A DNA stretch of 64,000 nt, taken from the NCBI GenBank assembly GCA_947176965.1, contig CAMWSU010000003.1:1-64000 (forward strand), in the 5' to 3' direction. The notes under the pieces are model-generated. The model saw only the letters and a program-made list of their open reading frames with translations, ran no database searches and was not told the origin of the DNA. Position numbers and translations under genes: made by a program. Shown here piece after piece: positions 26,238 through 33,911 of this stretch (the stretch's first letter is position 1; every line of letters starts with the position of its first letter). This DNA is from an uncultured Lachnospiraceae bacterium (GTDB lineage Bacteria; Bacillota; Clostridia; Lachnospirales; Lachnospiraceae).

Positions 26238-27154
26238 GCATAAAGCAAAGCATCATTAACAGGATTGAAAGGACAAAAACAGGAAAACGGTTCATAAGAG
26301 AAAAGCGTTCACGAATCATTTTATCTGCTATATTCAGTTTTTCTCTAAACCTTTTGTATGCTTTCTATAATGGTGTGTTAGGCATAATCAATCAGTCTGT
26401 ATGGTTTATATTCATGTGTGCGTATTACATCATTTTAAGCACCATGCGCTTTTCCGCTGTCTTATGCGAACGGAAAAACAGAAATACATCTTCTGAAGAT
26501 ATGGAATATTTTGTGATGAAATTTTGCGGTGTACTTTTTATCCTATTGGATTTTGTGTTAGCAGGAGCAATTTATAGCAGCTTGTCACAAAATATTGCAA
26601 CAAAATATGGCACAATTATAATGATTACGATTGCCACCTATACGTTTTATAAAATAACAGTGACAGTCATTAAAGCTATTAAGCAGCGAAAAATCCCCTC
26701 TCCGCTGCTTTCGGTAATTCGCAATATCAGCTATGTAGAAGTGGCTGCTTCTGTTTTGACCTTACAGCGTTCTATGCTTGTTTCATTTGGTGAAATGAGC
26801 GATACGGAAATCCATACAATGAATACATTGACCGGGAGTACAGTTTGTTTATTTGTGCTGGTACTTGGAGTTACACTGATAATTAGGGGAAAAAGAAAGG
26901 AAAAAATTATGGCAAAATCTAAAATTGTTAAAGCAAATGAAAAAATAGCAGAAAAAGTTGTAGGTACATTTGGAAAGATAGAGGACACGGTTGTTGGCGG
27001 TTACAGCAAAATGGAGGATACTTTTGTTGACAAATATCTTACAAGAGAGGGAGAAAGCGTAGCAGACGCAAAAGAGCGACTGAAAAAGGAACAGGAAAAA
27101 CGCAAGGAAGAAATAGCAAAGAATACCTTACAGACGGGTGAACGAAAAATGTAA
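26234..27154 (+). CDS. Membrane protein with charged amphipathic C-terminal domain (possible fusion)
   Basis: A TTG start overlaps the previous stop. Residues 25-220 contain about six membrane helices. From residue 226 on, the protein changes to a soluble KIVKANEKIAEKVVGTFGK segment with the repeated KIED/KMED-xVVGG pattern. Such short KIE-repeat proteins are often separate genes next to TetR regulators. An internal ATG at 26909 with AGGAAAAAATT upstream could initiate that part independently. No enzymatic motif is seen. The two-part design may be a genuine fusion or a read-through of two genes in one frame. Confidence 0.65.
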   Translation: MSIKQSIINRIERTKTGKRFIREKRSRIILSAIFSFSLNLLYAFYNGVLGIINQSVWFIFMCAYYIILSTMRFSAVLCERKNRNTSSEDMEYFVMKFCGVLFILLDFVLAGAIYSSLSQNIATKYGTIIMITIATYTFYKITVTVIKAIKQRKIPSPLLSVIRNISYVEVAASVLTLQRSMLVSFGEMSDTEIHTMNTLTGSTVCLFVLVLGVTLIIRGKRKEKIMAKSKIVKANEKIAEKVVGTFGKIEDTVVGGYSKMEDTFVDKYLTREGESVADAKERLKKEQEKRKEEIAKNTLQTGERKM

Positions 27155-27201
27155 TCGTAAACCCATGCAACGTCCCTTGTGGGAGAAAGGGGGAATTTTC
27201 T

Positions 27202-27630
27202 ATGAATTGCACGGAAGCGTACAAAGAACACATCATGTATACTTTCAACAGCTTCTGCAAAACTGTCATACGCTATGCGGCTATCAACGCATGGCGGGAA
27301 CGGAACAGGCGGCGGCAAAAAGAAATATCCTTTGAATACCTCACAGAAGAAAAATTCTATCCTCTAAACACACCAGACAAGCATTTCGCAGCACACTACG
27401 AAGAATACCCCGTTACAGTCTGCGGTCAGACAATCATCCTTACCAATGGGGAACTTGCCGCCGCCTTGTTATCCCTGCCGGAGAGGGAAAAGGAAATCAT
27501 CTACCTTTACTTTTTCGAAAACTACACACAGCAGGAAATGGGGAAAATGTACAGCCGCGCACGGAGTACCATGAGCCGCCACTTACACAGTGCCTTGCAG
27601 ATGTTGCAGGAGGAAATGGAGGGATTTTAG
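27202..27630 (+). CDS. Sigma-70 region 4-like regulator (element-type)
   Basis: The 142-residue protein has a C-terminal sigma-region-4 helix-turn-helix: LLSLPEREKEIIYLYFFENYTQQEMGKMY followed by SRARSTMSRHLHSAL. Similar small sigma-like proteins precede the HTH gene in Tn916-like and TnpX-type elements and regulate element genes. The next gene begins just after its stop. The GC-rich composition matches the IME backbone. Confidence 0.8.
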   Translation: MNCTEAYKEHIMYTFNSFCKTVIRYAAINAWRERNRRRQKEISFEYLTEEKFYPLNTPDKHFAAHYEEYPVTVCGQTIILTNGELAAALLSLPEREKEIIYLYFFENYTQQEMGKMYSRARSTMSRHLHSALQMLQEEMEGF

Positions 27631-27631
27631 C

Positions 27632-27832
27632 ATGGGGAATACTGGACTTGTACCATATGAAACAATCGTAAAGGCGACCAGCGGTGAGCCGGAAGCCGTG
27701 GACGAGGTTCTGCGGCATTACAGCGGACAAATACGGCGTGCCGCTCTTGAAAACGGGTATATCAACCAAGACACCGAGGACAGCATAAAACGGCGGCTTA
27801 TCATTGCCCTGTTCCAGTTCCGTTTGGACTGA
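27632..27832 (+). CDS. Small helix-turn-helix protein (element regulator)
   Basis: The 66-residue protein starts with an ATG one base after the preceding stop, with GGAGGG upstream. The sequence KATSGEPEAVDEVLRHYSGQ resembles the short HTH_16-type proteins found beside the sigma-like gene in Tn916/IME backbones, which often modulate excision genes. It ends shortly before a terminator. Confidence 0.75.
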   Translation: MGNTGLVPYETIVKATSGEPEAVDEVLRHYSGQIRRAALENGYINQDTEDSIKRRLIIALFQFRLD

Positions 27833-27919
27833 AAAGGCAGAGCTGGACAAGCGCAAGCCAGCCTATATAATCGCTCTGAAAATCACAACAGGATAACCGC
27901 CGTTGCTGGCGAAGATATG

Positions 27920-27954
27920 AAACAGGAAATCAAGAAAAGGTTTCCTGTTTTTTT
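27920..27954 (+). terminator. Intrinsic terminator in the IME
   Basis: AAACAGGAAA pairs with TTTCCTGTTT and is followed by a further T run. It closes the sigma/HTH unit. Confidence 0.8.
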
Positions 27955-27965
27955 GCGCCTTTTTT

Positions 27966-28163
27966 GGATATTTCCCACCATGCACGGAAACGAAACACCG
28001 CCGCATGAGCCGGGAATATCCCCGCCCCGCCTGCCGGAGAAATCGGCAAAAGCAAGCACAGGGGAAGCCGCCACTTTCTAAGAGCAAGATTCTACCACAG
28101 TACCAAATTTCGCGTGAACGCTCATTTTGTCCTGCGGGAATCTTGTTGGGGTTGCCACCCCAA
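27966..28163. other. Candidate oriT region of the IME
   Basis: The 394 bases between 27832 and mobC have no gene. They contain GGATATTTCCC (27966-27976) matched by GGGAATATCC (28012-28021), and TTGGGGT/ACCCCAA (28146-28163). A GCGGC/GCCGC hairpin lies near 28176-28190. Inverted repeats directly upstream of mobC-relaxase genes are the usual setting of an oriT. The nick site cannot be assigned. Confidence 0.4.
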
Positions 28164-28225
28164 ACCCGCCTTTTTGCGGCTTGCGCCGCTTGAATGAATC
28201 CACTCATGAAAGGAGGTCTACGACC

Positions 28226-28621
28226 ATGAAAAGATACGACACGCCACACCGCAGCCGGGTAATCAAGACACGCTTGACCGGGGAGGAATACGACGAGTTT
28301 TCCGAGCGCGTTTCCCTCTGCAAAATGAGCCAAGCCGAATATATCCGGCAAGCTATAACCAAGTCAAGGATACGCCCAGTCATTGCCGTTTCCCCGGTCA
28401 ATGAAGAACTGCTCTCTGCCGTTGGGAAACTTACAGCCGAGTACGGGAAAATAGGCGGGAATCTGAATCAGATTGCCCGTTGTCTGAACGAATACGGCGC
28501 ACCTTATAACACCCTCTCCGGCGAGGTCAGAGCCGCCATAGCCGAGCTTGCCGCCTTGAAGTTTGAAGTCTTGCAGAAAGTAGGTGAAGCCGTTGGCAAC
28601 GTTCAAACATATCAGCTCTAA
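28226..28621 (+). CDS. mobC: MobC-type relaxosome accessory protein (IME)
   Basis: The 131-residue protein follows AAAGGAGG. It has an N-terminal ribbon-helix-helix-like region (KTRLTGEEYDEFSERVSLC, MSQAEYIRQAI) and the MobC hallmark GKIGGNLNQIARCLNEYG. MobC proteins bind oriT and help the relaxase open DNA. The gene overlaps the relaxase gene by about 29 bases, so both are co-translated. Confidence 0.9.
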   Translation: MKRYDTPHRSRVIKTRLTGEEYDEFSERVSLCKMSQAEYIRQAITKSRIRPVIAVSPVNEELLSAVGKLTAEYGKIGGNLNQIARCLNEYGAPYNTLSGEVRAAIAELAALKFEVLQKVGEAVGNVQTYQL

Positions 28622-30224
28622 AAATGCCGACTATGGAGCAGCCGAAGCCTACCTAACTTTTGAGCATGACGAGTTTACCATGAAGCCCACGCTGGACGGA
28701 AACGGGCGGCTCATTCTCCGGGAGGACTACCGCATTTCCTCTCTGAACTGCGGCGGGGAAGATTTTGCCATAGCGTGTATGCGCTCCAATCTCCAATACG
28801 GCAAAAACCAAAAAAGGGAGGACGTAAAGAGCCACCACTATATCATTTCTTTTGACCCACGCGACGCAGCCGATAACGGCTTGACCGTAGACCGGGCGCA
28901 GGAGCTGGGCGAGGAATTTTGCAAGGCACATTTCCCCGGACACCAAGCCCTTGTATGCACCCACCCGGACGGACATAACCACAGCGGCAATATCCATGTG
29001 CATATCGTAATCAATTCCCTGCGGATTGAGGAAGTTCCCATGCTTCCCTACATGGACAGACCAGCAGATACAAAAGCCGGGTGTAAGCACCGCTGCACCG
29101 ACGCAGCTATGGAGTATCTCAAAGCGGAAGTCATGGAAATGTGCCACCGGGAAAACCTCTATCAGATTGATTTACTGAACGGAAGCAAGAACCGCATTAC
29201 CGAGCGGGAGTATTGGGCGAAACGGAAAGGGCAAGCCAAGCTGGATAAGGTAAACGCGCTCATAACAGCAAACGGAATCACGCCCCGGAACACAAAATTT
29301 GAAACCGACAAAGAGAAGCTGCGCGGTGTGATCCGCGCCGCCCTTTCCTCTGCTGTTTCCTTTGAGGACTTTTCCGGGAAGCTGTTACAACAGGGAGTGA
29401 CCGTCAAGGAGAGCCGGGGGAGGTTATCGTATCTCACGCCGGACAGGACGAAGCCAATCACCGCCCGGAAGCTGGGCGACGACTTTGACCGCGCCGCCGT
29501 ACTTGAAAGGCTTACCCTAAATGCGCAGGAAGCCGCGAGAGCCGCCGAAAAGCCCCTATCCAAACAGGAATACCCACGAAGCATAAAAGACCGTTTACAG
29601 CGTGGAAAAGCCGCCATAAACGCACCGAAACAAGGCAGCGTACAGCGCATGGTAGACCGGGAAGCGAAACGAGCCGAGGGCAAGGGCATAGGATATGACC
29701 GCTGGGCGGCTGTCCACAATCTAAAGCAAATGGCGGCGACCATGAGCATTTACGAAGAATACGGCTTTTCTTCCCCGGAGGAACTGGAAGCCGCCCTTGC
29801 CACTGCCAGCGCGGAGCTGAAGAACGTCCATGCCGAGATGAAAGCCGTGGAAAGCACTTTGCGGGAGAAAAAGGACTTGCAGAAACAGGTATTAGCCTAC
29901 ATCAAGACCAAGCCCGCCCGTGACGGGCTGCGGGCGCAGAAAACGGAGAAAGCCCGGAGAGCCTACCGGGAACAGCACGAAAGCGAGTTTATCATATCCG
30001 AAGCCGCTACCCGGTATTTCAAGGCAAAGGGAATCACCAAGCTGCCAGCGTCCAAAGCCTTACAAGCGGAGATTGAGCAGCTTACAAGGGAGAAGAACAC
30101 CCTTTATAACGGCTACCGGGAAAAGAGGGAGCGCACCACAGAGTTACAGACTATAAAGAACAATATCGACCAGATTTTTAGACGCGAGCCGGAGCGCGGA
30201 AAGGGGCGGGATAATGAACGGTAA
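28593..30224 (+). CDS. MOBP-type relaxase (MobA/VirD2 family) of the IME
   Basis: A TTG start at 28593 gives the common N-terminus MATFKHISSKNADYG; a GTG at 28584 is possible. The three-histidine HUH centre lies in HPDGHNH...GNIHVHIVIN, with His128/130 and His135/137. The protein has 543 residues; the rest is a helical charged tail with a coiled coil. The relaxase nicks oriT and is carried to the recipient on the DNA. Because the IME has no channel genes it must use a helper T4SS, possibly that of a co-resident ICE. The 3' end overlaps the next gene by 11 bases. Confidence 0.92.
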   Translation: MATFKHISSKNADYGAAEAYLTFEHDEFTMKPTLDGNGRLILREDYRISSLNCGGEDFAIACMRSNLQYGKNQKREDVKSHHYIISFDPRDAADNGLTVDRAQELGEEFCKAHFPGHQALVCTHPDGHNHSGNIHVHIVINSLRIEEVPMLPYMDRPADTKAGCKHRCTDAAMEYLKAEVMEMCHRENLYQIDLLNGSKNRITEREYWAKRKGQAKLDKVNALITANGITPRNTKFETDKEKLRGVIRAALSSAVSFEDFSGKLLQQGVTVKESRGRLSYLTPDRTKPITARKLGDDFDRAAVLERLTLNAQEAARAAEKPLSKQEYPRSIKDRLQRGKAAINAPKQGSVQRMVDREAKRAEGKGIGYDRWAAVHNLKQMAATMSIYEEYGFSSPEELEAALATASAELKNVHAEMKAVESTLREKKDLQKQVLAYIKTKPARDGLRAQKTEKARRAYREQHESEFIISEAATRYFKAKGITKLPASKALQAEIEQLTREKNTLYNGYREKRERTTELQTIKNNIDQIFRREPERGKGRDNER

Positions 30225-30600
30225 ACGCCCATACATGGACTACCAGCAGCACCGGGCGGCGTGTCGGCTTGTGCATGAGTGCTGCAACTATGACGACGGC
30301 AACTGTATCGCGCTGGACGACGGCGAGCCTTGCGTATGTGTGCAGAGAATCAGCTATTCGCTCCTATGCCGCTGGTTCACAGCCGCCGTGCTTCCCCTTG
30401 ACTGGAAGCTGGAAGCCGCCCTCTTGCACCGGGCAGAGCTGAAACGCTGCAGCGAGTGCGGCGGGTATTTCCTGCCGAAATCGAACCGGGGGAAATACTG
30501 CCCGGAATGTGCCGCAAGGGTGCGCCGCCGGAAAGAAGCCGAGCGACAAAGGAAAAGATACCACATTTCTACGCATTTAGGCTATGAAAGAAGCCCATAA
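30214..30600 (+). CDS. Cysteine-rich VLP-type protein
   Basis: The 128-residue protein has two Cys clusters: ACRLVHECCNYDDGNCIALDDGEPCVCVQ at about residues 17-45, and CSECGGYFLPKSNRGKYCPEC at about 79-99. The second is a zinc ribbon. A basic tail follows. Proteins of this Cys_rich_VLP kind sit between relaxase and replication genes in many Firmicutes IMEs. A DNA-binding role is inferred, not shown. Confidence 0.8.
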   Translation: MNGKRPYMDYQQHRAACRLVHECCNYDDGNCIALDDGEPCVCVQRISYSLLCRWFTAAVLPLDWKLEAALLHRAELKRCSECGGYFLPKSNRGKYCPECAARVRRRKEAERQRKRYHISTHLGYERSP

Positions 30601-30700
30601 ATCAAGGCTTCCCGGCTACTGCTCAAAGGGTGTGTGGTACTTTTATCCTTTGCGCCCCAAAAAGCCGTTTTAATTGCGTAACAGAAGCCACAGACAGGAG

Positions 30701-31450
30701 GTGAGAACCATAGCCGAATACATTACCGCCGAAACAGGGCTGCCGCCCTATCTCCCTTATCCCCGTTTCCTGCTGAAAATGGAGCTTTCCCACACGGCGA
30801 AGCTGCTCTATGCACTGCTCCTTGACCGTTCCACCCTCTCACAGAAGAACGGCTGGCAGGACGACGAGGGCAGGACGTACATTGTCTACCCCATAGCGGA
30901 GATAGCGGAAATACTGGACAAAAGCACCATGACCGTGCAGAACTCTTTGAAAGAGCTGGATATTGCCGGACTTTTGGAGCGGAAACGGGTGGGCTACTCT
31001 GCCCCAAACAGGCTTTATGTGAAAGTGCCGCCAGTAGTAAAGGTTTCTTTAGATATGACACAAAGAAATCTTTATGTCAGTCCTAAAGAAAACTGTACAT
31101 CAGACCTAAAGAAAACTTTAGATATGACACAAAGAAAACTTTACCCTAACCAAACTAATATAAACAACCTTACAGAGAGCCAAACAATGGGAGCGAGTGG
31201 GGAGCCGCCCGCGCCCTTTGGCAGATATAAAAATATTTTCCTGTCAGACACGGAATATGCGGAGCTGAAAGAAGAATACCCGGACAGGCTGGAACGGTTC
31301 ATTGAGGAATTGAGCCAGTACATAGCCGCCGTTGGGCGCGGGTATGCCAACTATGCCGCCGCTGTCCGTATGTGGGCAGAGCGCGACAAAAAGGGAACGG
31401 GGAAGAAAGGAATCCCCGATTATTCCTGCAAGGAGGGCGAGAGCTTTTGA
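30701..31450 (+). CDS. Replication initiator (RepA_N-like) of the IME
   Basis: The protein contains MELSHTAKLLYALLLDRSTL and QKNGWQDDEGRTYIVYPIAEIAEI, the RepA_N winged-helix signature shared with the ICE initiator. The start is ambiguous. The best Shine-Dalgarno (GGAGGTG, about 30697-30703) is correctly spaced for an ATA codon at 30710, where an ATG would be expected. GTG at 30701 and TTG at 30674 are the other choices. The C-terminal part is a DUF6017-like region (LKEEYPDRLERFIEELSQYIAA). With the DnaC-like gene downstream it forms a small replication module for the excised IME. Confidence 0.82.
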   Translation: MRTIAEYITAETGLPPYLPYPRFLLKMELSHTAKLLYALLLDRSTLSQKNGWQDDEGRTYIVYPIAEIAEILDKSTMTVQNSLKELDIAGLLERKRVGYSAPNRLYVKVPPVVKVSLDMTQRNLYVSPKENCTSDLKKTLDMTQRKLYPNQTNINNLTESQTMGASGEPPAPFGRYKNIFLSDTEYAELKEEYPDRLERFIEELSQYIAAVGRGYANYAAAVRMWAERDKKGTGKKGIPDYSCKEGESF

Positions 31451-31473
31451 CAATGAACAAGGAGGACGATTTT

Positions 31474-32328
31474 ATGAGCGATTATGATAATGCTGTTTTG
31501 GGGCTTGCCACGGAAGCACAGGCAGAGCCGGAGGACTACACCGGGGAGGACGGGCTTTTATACTGCGGGAAATGCCGCCAGCCGAAAGAAGCCTATTTCC
31601 CCAAAGAAACCGCCGCATGGTTTGGACGTGACCGACACCCAAAGGAATGTGACTGCCAGCGTAAGCGGAGGGAAACACAGGAAGCCGCCGACCGGGAGCG
31701 CAGACACCTTGAAACCGTGGCGGAGCTGAAACGCCGGGGATTCACCAACCCGGCTATGAAGAACTGGACGTTTGCAAACGACAACGGGAAATGCCCCCAA
31801 ATGAACATGGCGCATTTCTATGTGGGGAACTGGGAGGACATGGAAGCGGACAATATCGGCTACCTGTTATGGGGGCAAGTCGGCACGGGCAAGAGCTATT
31901 TTGCCGGGTGTATCGCCAATGCCCTCATGGAGCGGGAAATCTCCGTGTGCATGACAAATTTTGCCTTGATACTCAACGACCTTGCCGCCAGCTACAAGGA
32001 CAGAAACGACTACATAGACAGCCTTTGCCGCTTCCGTCTGCTTATCCTTGACGACTTCGGCATGGAGCGCGGCACGGAATACGGGCTTGAACAGGTCTAC
32101 AACGTGATAGACAGCCGATACCGCAGCGGTAAGCCGTTGATTGTGACGACCAACCTCACGCTGGAGGACTTGCAGAAGCCGGAGGACACCGCCCATGCCC
32201 GGATTTATGACCGCCTACTTGAAATGTGTTCCCCTGTCCGTTTTGCCGGGGGAAGTTTCCGGAAAGCCACGGCGCAGGAGAAAATGGAGCGGTTAAAAGG
32301 ATTGATGAACGGAAAGGAGAGCCTATGA
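31474..32328 (+). CDS. DnaC-like helicase-loader ATPase
   Basis: The start at 31474 follows AAGGAGG. The protein has 284 residues. A Cys cluster (YCGKCRQPK...ECDCQRK) lies at about 30-68. The AAA+ module has Walker A GQVGTGKS (134-141) and Walker B LLILDDFGMER. IstB/DnaC-type proteins load replicative helicase onto origins. Together with the initiator gene upstream it supports autonomous replication of the circular IME. It overlaps tnpW by four bases. Confidence 0.88.
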   Translation: MSDYDNAVLGLATEAQAEPEDYTGEDGLLYCGKCRQPKEAYFPKETAAWFGRDRHPKECDCQRKRRETQEAADRERRHLETVAELKRRGFTNPAMKNWTFANDNGKCPQMNMAHFYVGNWEDMEADNIGYLLWGQVGTGKSYFAGCIANALMEREISVCMTNFALILNDLAASYKDRNDYIDSLCRFRLLILDDFGMERGTEYGLEQVYNVIDSRYRSGKPLIVTTNLTLEDLQKPEDTAHARIYDRLLEMCSPVRFAGGSFRKATAQEKMERLKGLMNGKESL

Positions 32329-32510
32329 ATAATGACACCAGTAAGACCAGCCGCGTTGCCGCTACTCCGCCAGCAAAGCCCGATTTTGTAAAGCGGATTG
32401 GAAACACGACTTTTGATATTCATATTCATTTCAGCGAAACGAGCCGGGAAACATTTACGGACAAGGTAGTGCGGCTTATTGAGAATGACATGGACAGTGT
32501 AACCGATTGA
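32325..32510 (+). CDS. TnpW-family small protein
   Basis: The 61-residue protein overlaps the previous stop (ATGA). It contains VKRIGNTTFDIHIHFSETS and FTDKVVRLIEND, the pattern of the TnpW proteins at the end of Tn4451-type elements. Function is unknown. Its position 38 bases from the right IME end agrees with the TnpX-type classification. Confidence 0.82.
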   Translation: MNNDTSKTSRVAATPPAKPDFVKRIGNTTFDIHIHFSETSRETFTDKVVRLIENDMDSVTD

Positions 32511-32548
32511 AAAAAGAATACATTTTCTCTTGTTCCTTACTTGACTTT

Positions 32549-32554
32549 TCCGAA
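32549..32554. other. IME right attachment core (TCCGAA)
   Basis: Second copy of the 6-bp core. The virD4 frame resumes here: the codons around it read CCG-AAG-GGC, so excision yields DPKGTLLPETG. Confidence 0.8.
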
Positions 32555-33824
32555 GGGCACGTTGCTTCCGGAGACCGGGCATCTCTTTGAAAAGATGGGG
32601 TATAACATCTATGTTCTTGACACAATCGATATGGAACATTCCATGCATTATAATCCATTTGCTTACATCAAAGAGCCGAAAGACATCCTCACGATGTCCA
32701 ATGCGCTATATACAAACTTAAAACCGCCTGATGCAGGAACGCCGCCAGATCCCTTTTTTGATACGGCGGCTCTTTTATGGTTACAGTGCATCATTGGGTA
32801 TCTTTGGTATGAAGCGCCGCCGGAAGAACAGACAATACCGGTTGTTTTGCAGTTTTTGGAATCGGACGAAGTACGGGAGGATGATGACACTTATGAAAAT
32901 GCGGTAGATCTCATTTTTAAGGAACTGGAAGAGAAGAACCCGCGTCACTTTGCCGTAAAGCAGCGTAAAAAGTATAAGCAGGCGGCGGGCAAAACAGCGA
33001 AAAGTATCCTGATCTCGCTTGGGGCATACTTAGCGCCGTTTGACATACCGGAAGTATCGGAGCTGGTAAGCCGCGATGAACTGCATATTGATACTTATGG
33101 GAATAAAAATCAAAAATCAATCCTATATGTCATTATTAGCGATACGGATACGACCTATAATTTTATCCCTGCGCTATTGTTTACACAAATGTTTAACGTC
33201 TTGTGTTACAAGGCCGATAAGGAGATGGGAGGTGCGCTGGAAACGCCGGTACAATTTATCCTGGACGAGTTTGCCAACATCGGCAAGATACCGGGATTTA
33301 AGATCCTGATCGCCACGATCCGAAGCAGACTGATCAGCGTGATCATGATGCTTCAGACACAGAGCCAATTAAAAGATAACTATAAAGAAGCTGCGGAGAC
33401 GATCGTGGGAAACTGTGATTCCTCCGTTTTTTTGGGTGGACAGGAAAAATCGACCCTGGAGGATTTGGAAAAGGCGCTGGGTGATGAAACAATTGATCTC
33501 TTTAATGAGTCAAAGACTTTTTCCATGCAGGAAAGTCAGGGAATCAATTATAACAAGACAGGGCGTAAGCTAATGAATGTGGCGGAGCTGAACCTGCTGA
33601 ACAGGGATCAATGTATTGTCCGAATATCGGGACTCCCGCCATTTTTGTCTGATAAGTACGATACGCACAGTCATCCAAATTATAAGTATACCGGCGATGC
33701 AAATCCTAAATACATGTTTGATTTTGCAGCTTATCAAAAACGAAAAGCAAAGGAGGAAGAGCGGAAAAAAGCAAATCATATGCCGCTCCATGCGGGTGAT
33801 ATGTTCAAAGTTCTAACTAACTAA
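32549..33824 (+). CDS. virD4: VirD4/TraG-type coupling protein, C-terminal part (interrupted by IME)
   Basis: The segment resumes at PKGTLLPETGHLFEKMGYN, with the canonical DPKG of VirD4 proteins completed only after excision. Walker B is FILDEFANIG. Conserved IATIRSRLISVIMMLQTQSQL and NCDSSVFLGGQEKSTLEDL follow. Joined to the 5' part through TCCGAA, the gene encodes 602 residues, normal for the family. A TTG at 32541 could give a truncated protein but lacks a clear Shine-Dalgarno. It is the DNA-pumping half of the motor, separated from its Walker A by the IME. Confidence 0.88.
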
Positions 33825-33830
33825 CCAAAT

Positions 33831-33848
33831 TTATGCGACGTCGCATAA
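33831..33848. repeat. Interspersed palindrome copy 1 (TTATGCGACGTCGCATAA)
   Basis: Perfect 18-bp palindrome, 7 bases after the virD4 stop. It is upstream of the tandem-domain gene. Confidence 0.9.
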
Positions 33849-33857
33849 AAATAAAAT

Positions 33858-33880
33858 GCCGGGATCATTGACTTCCCGGC
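33858..33880 (+). terminator. Hairpin after virD4
   Basis: GCCGGGA pairs with TCCCGGC across a 9-base loop. The following T-tract is poor (CATTTT), so it may be a leader stem. Confidence 0.4.
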
Positions 33881-33911
33881 ACAATTCATTTTGAAAGGAG
33901 AAAACAGAGTT

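Larger units (their letters stand above)
22870..32554. mobile_element. Nested integrative and mobilizable element (TnpX/Tn4451-type) in virD4
   Basis: The 9,679-bp element is bounded by TCCGAA. It carries a large serine recombinase just inside the left end. It also has its own MobC and relaxase, a replication initiator, a DnaC-like ATPase and TnpW at the right end, but no secretion-channel genes, so it is mobilizable rather than conjugative. The recombinase and mobilisation modules are GC-rich compared with the ICE. A central AT-rich stretch (25.2-27.15 kb) is a cargo module. Excision restores virD4 exactly. Confidence 0.9.

Noticed and set aside
28584..28592. GTG at 28584 as relaxase start
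   Set aside because: Possible, but the TTG at 28593 gives the usual MATFKHISSKNADYG N-terminus with good spacing to AGGTG.
32541..32548. TTG as a true start of a shorter VirD4-like gene
   Set aside because: Sequence before the TCCGAA core belongs to the IME end and no ribosome site is present; the homology begins at the junction.
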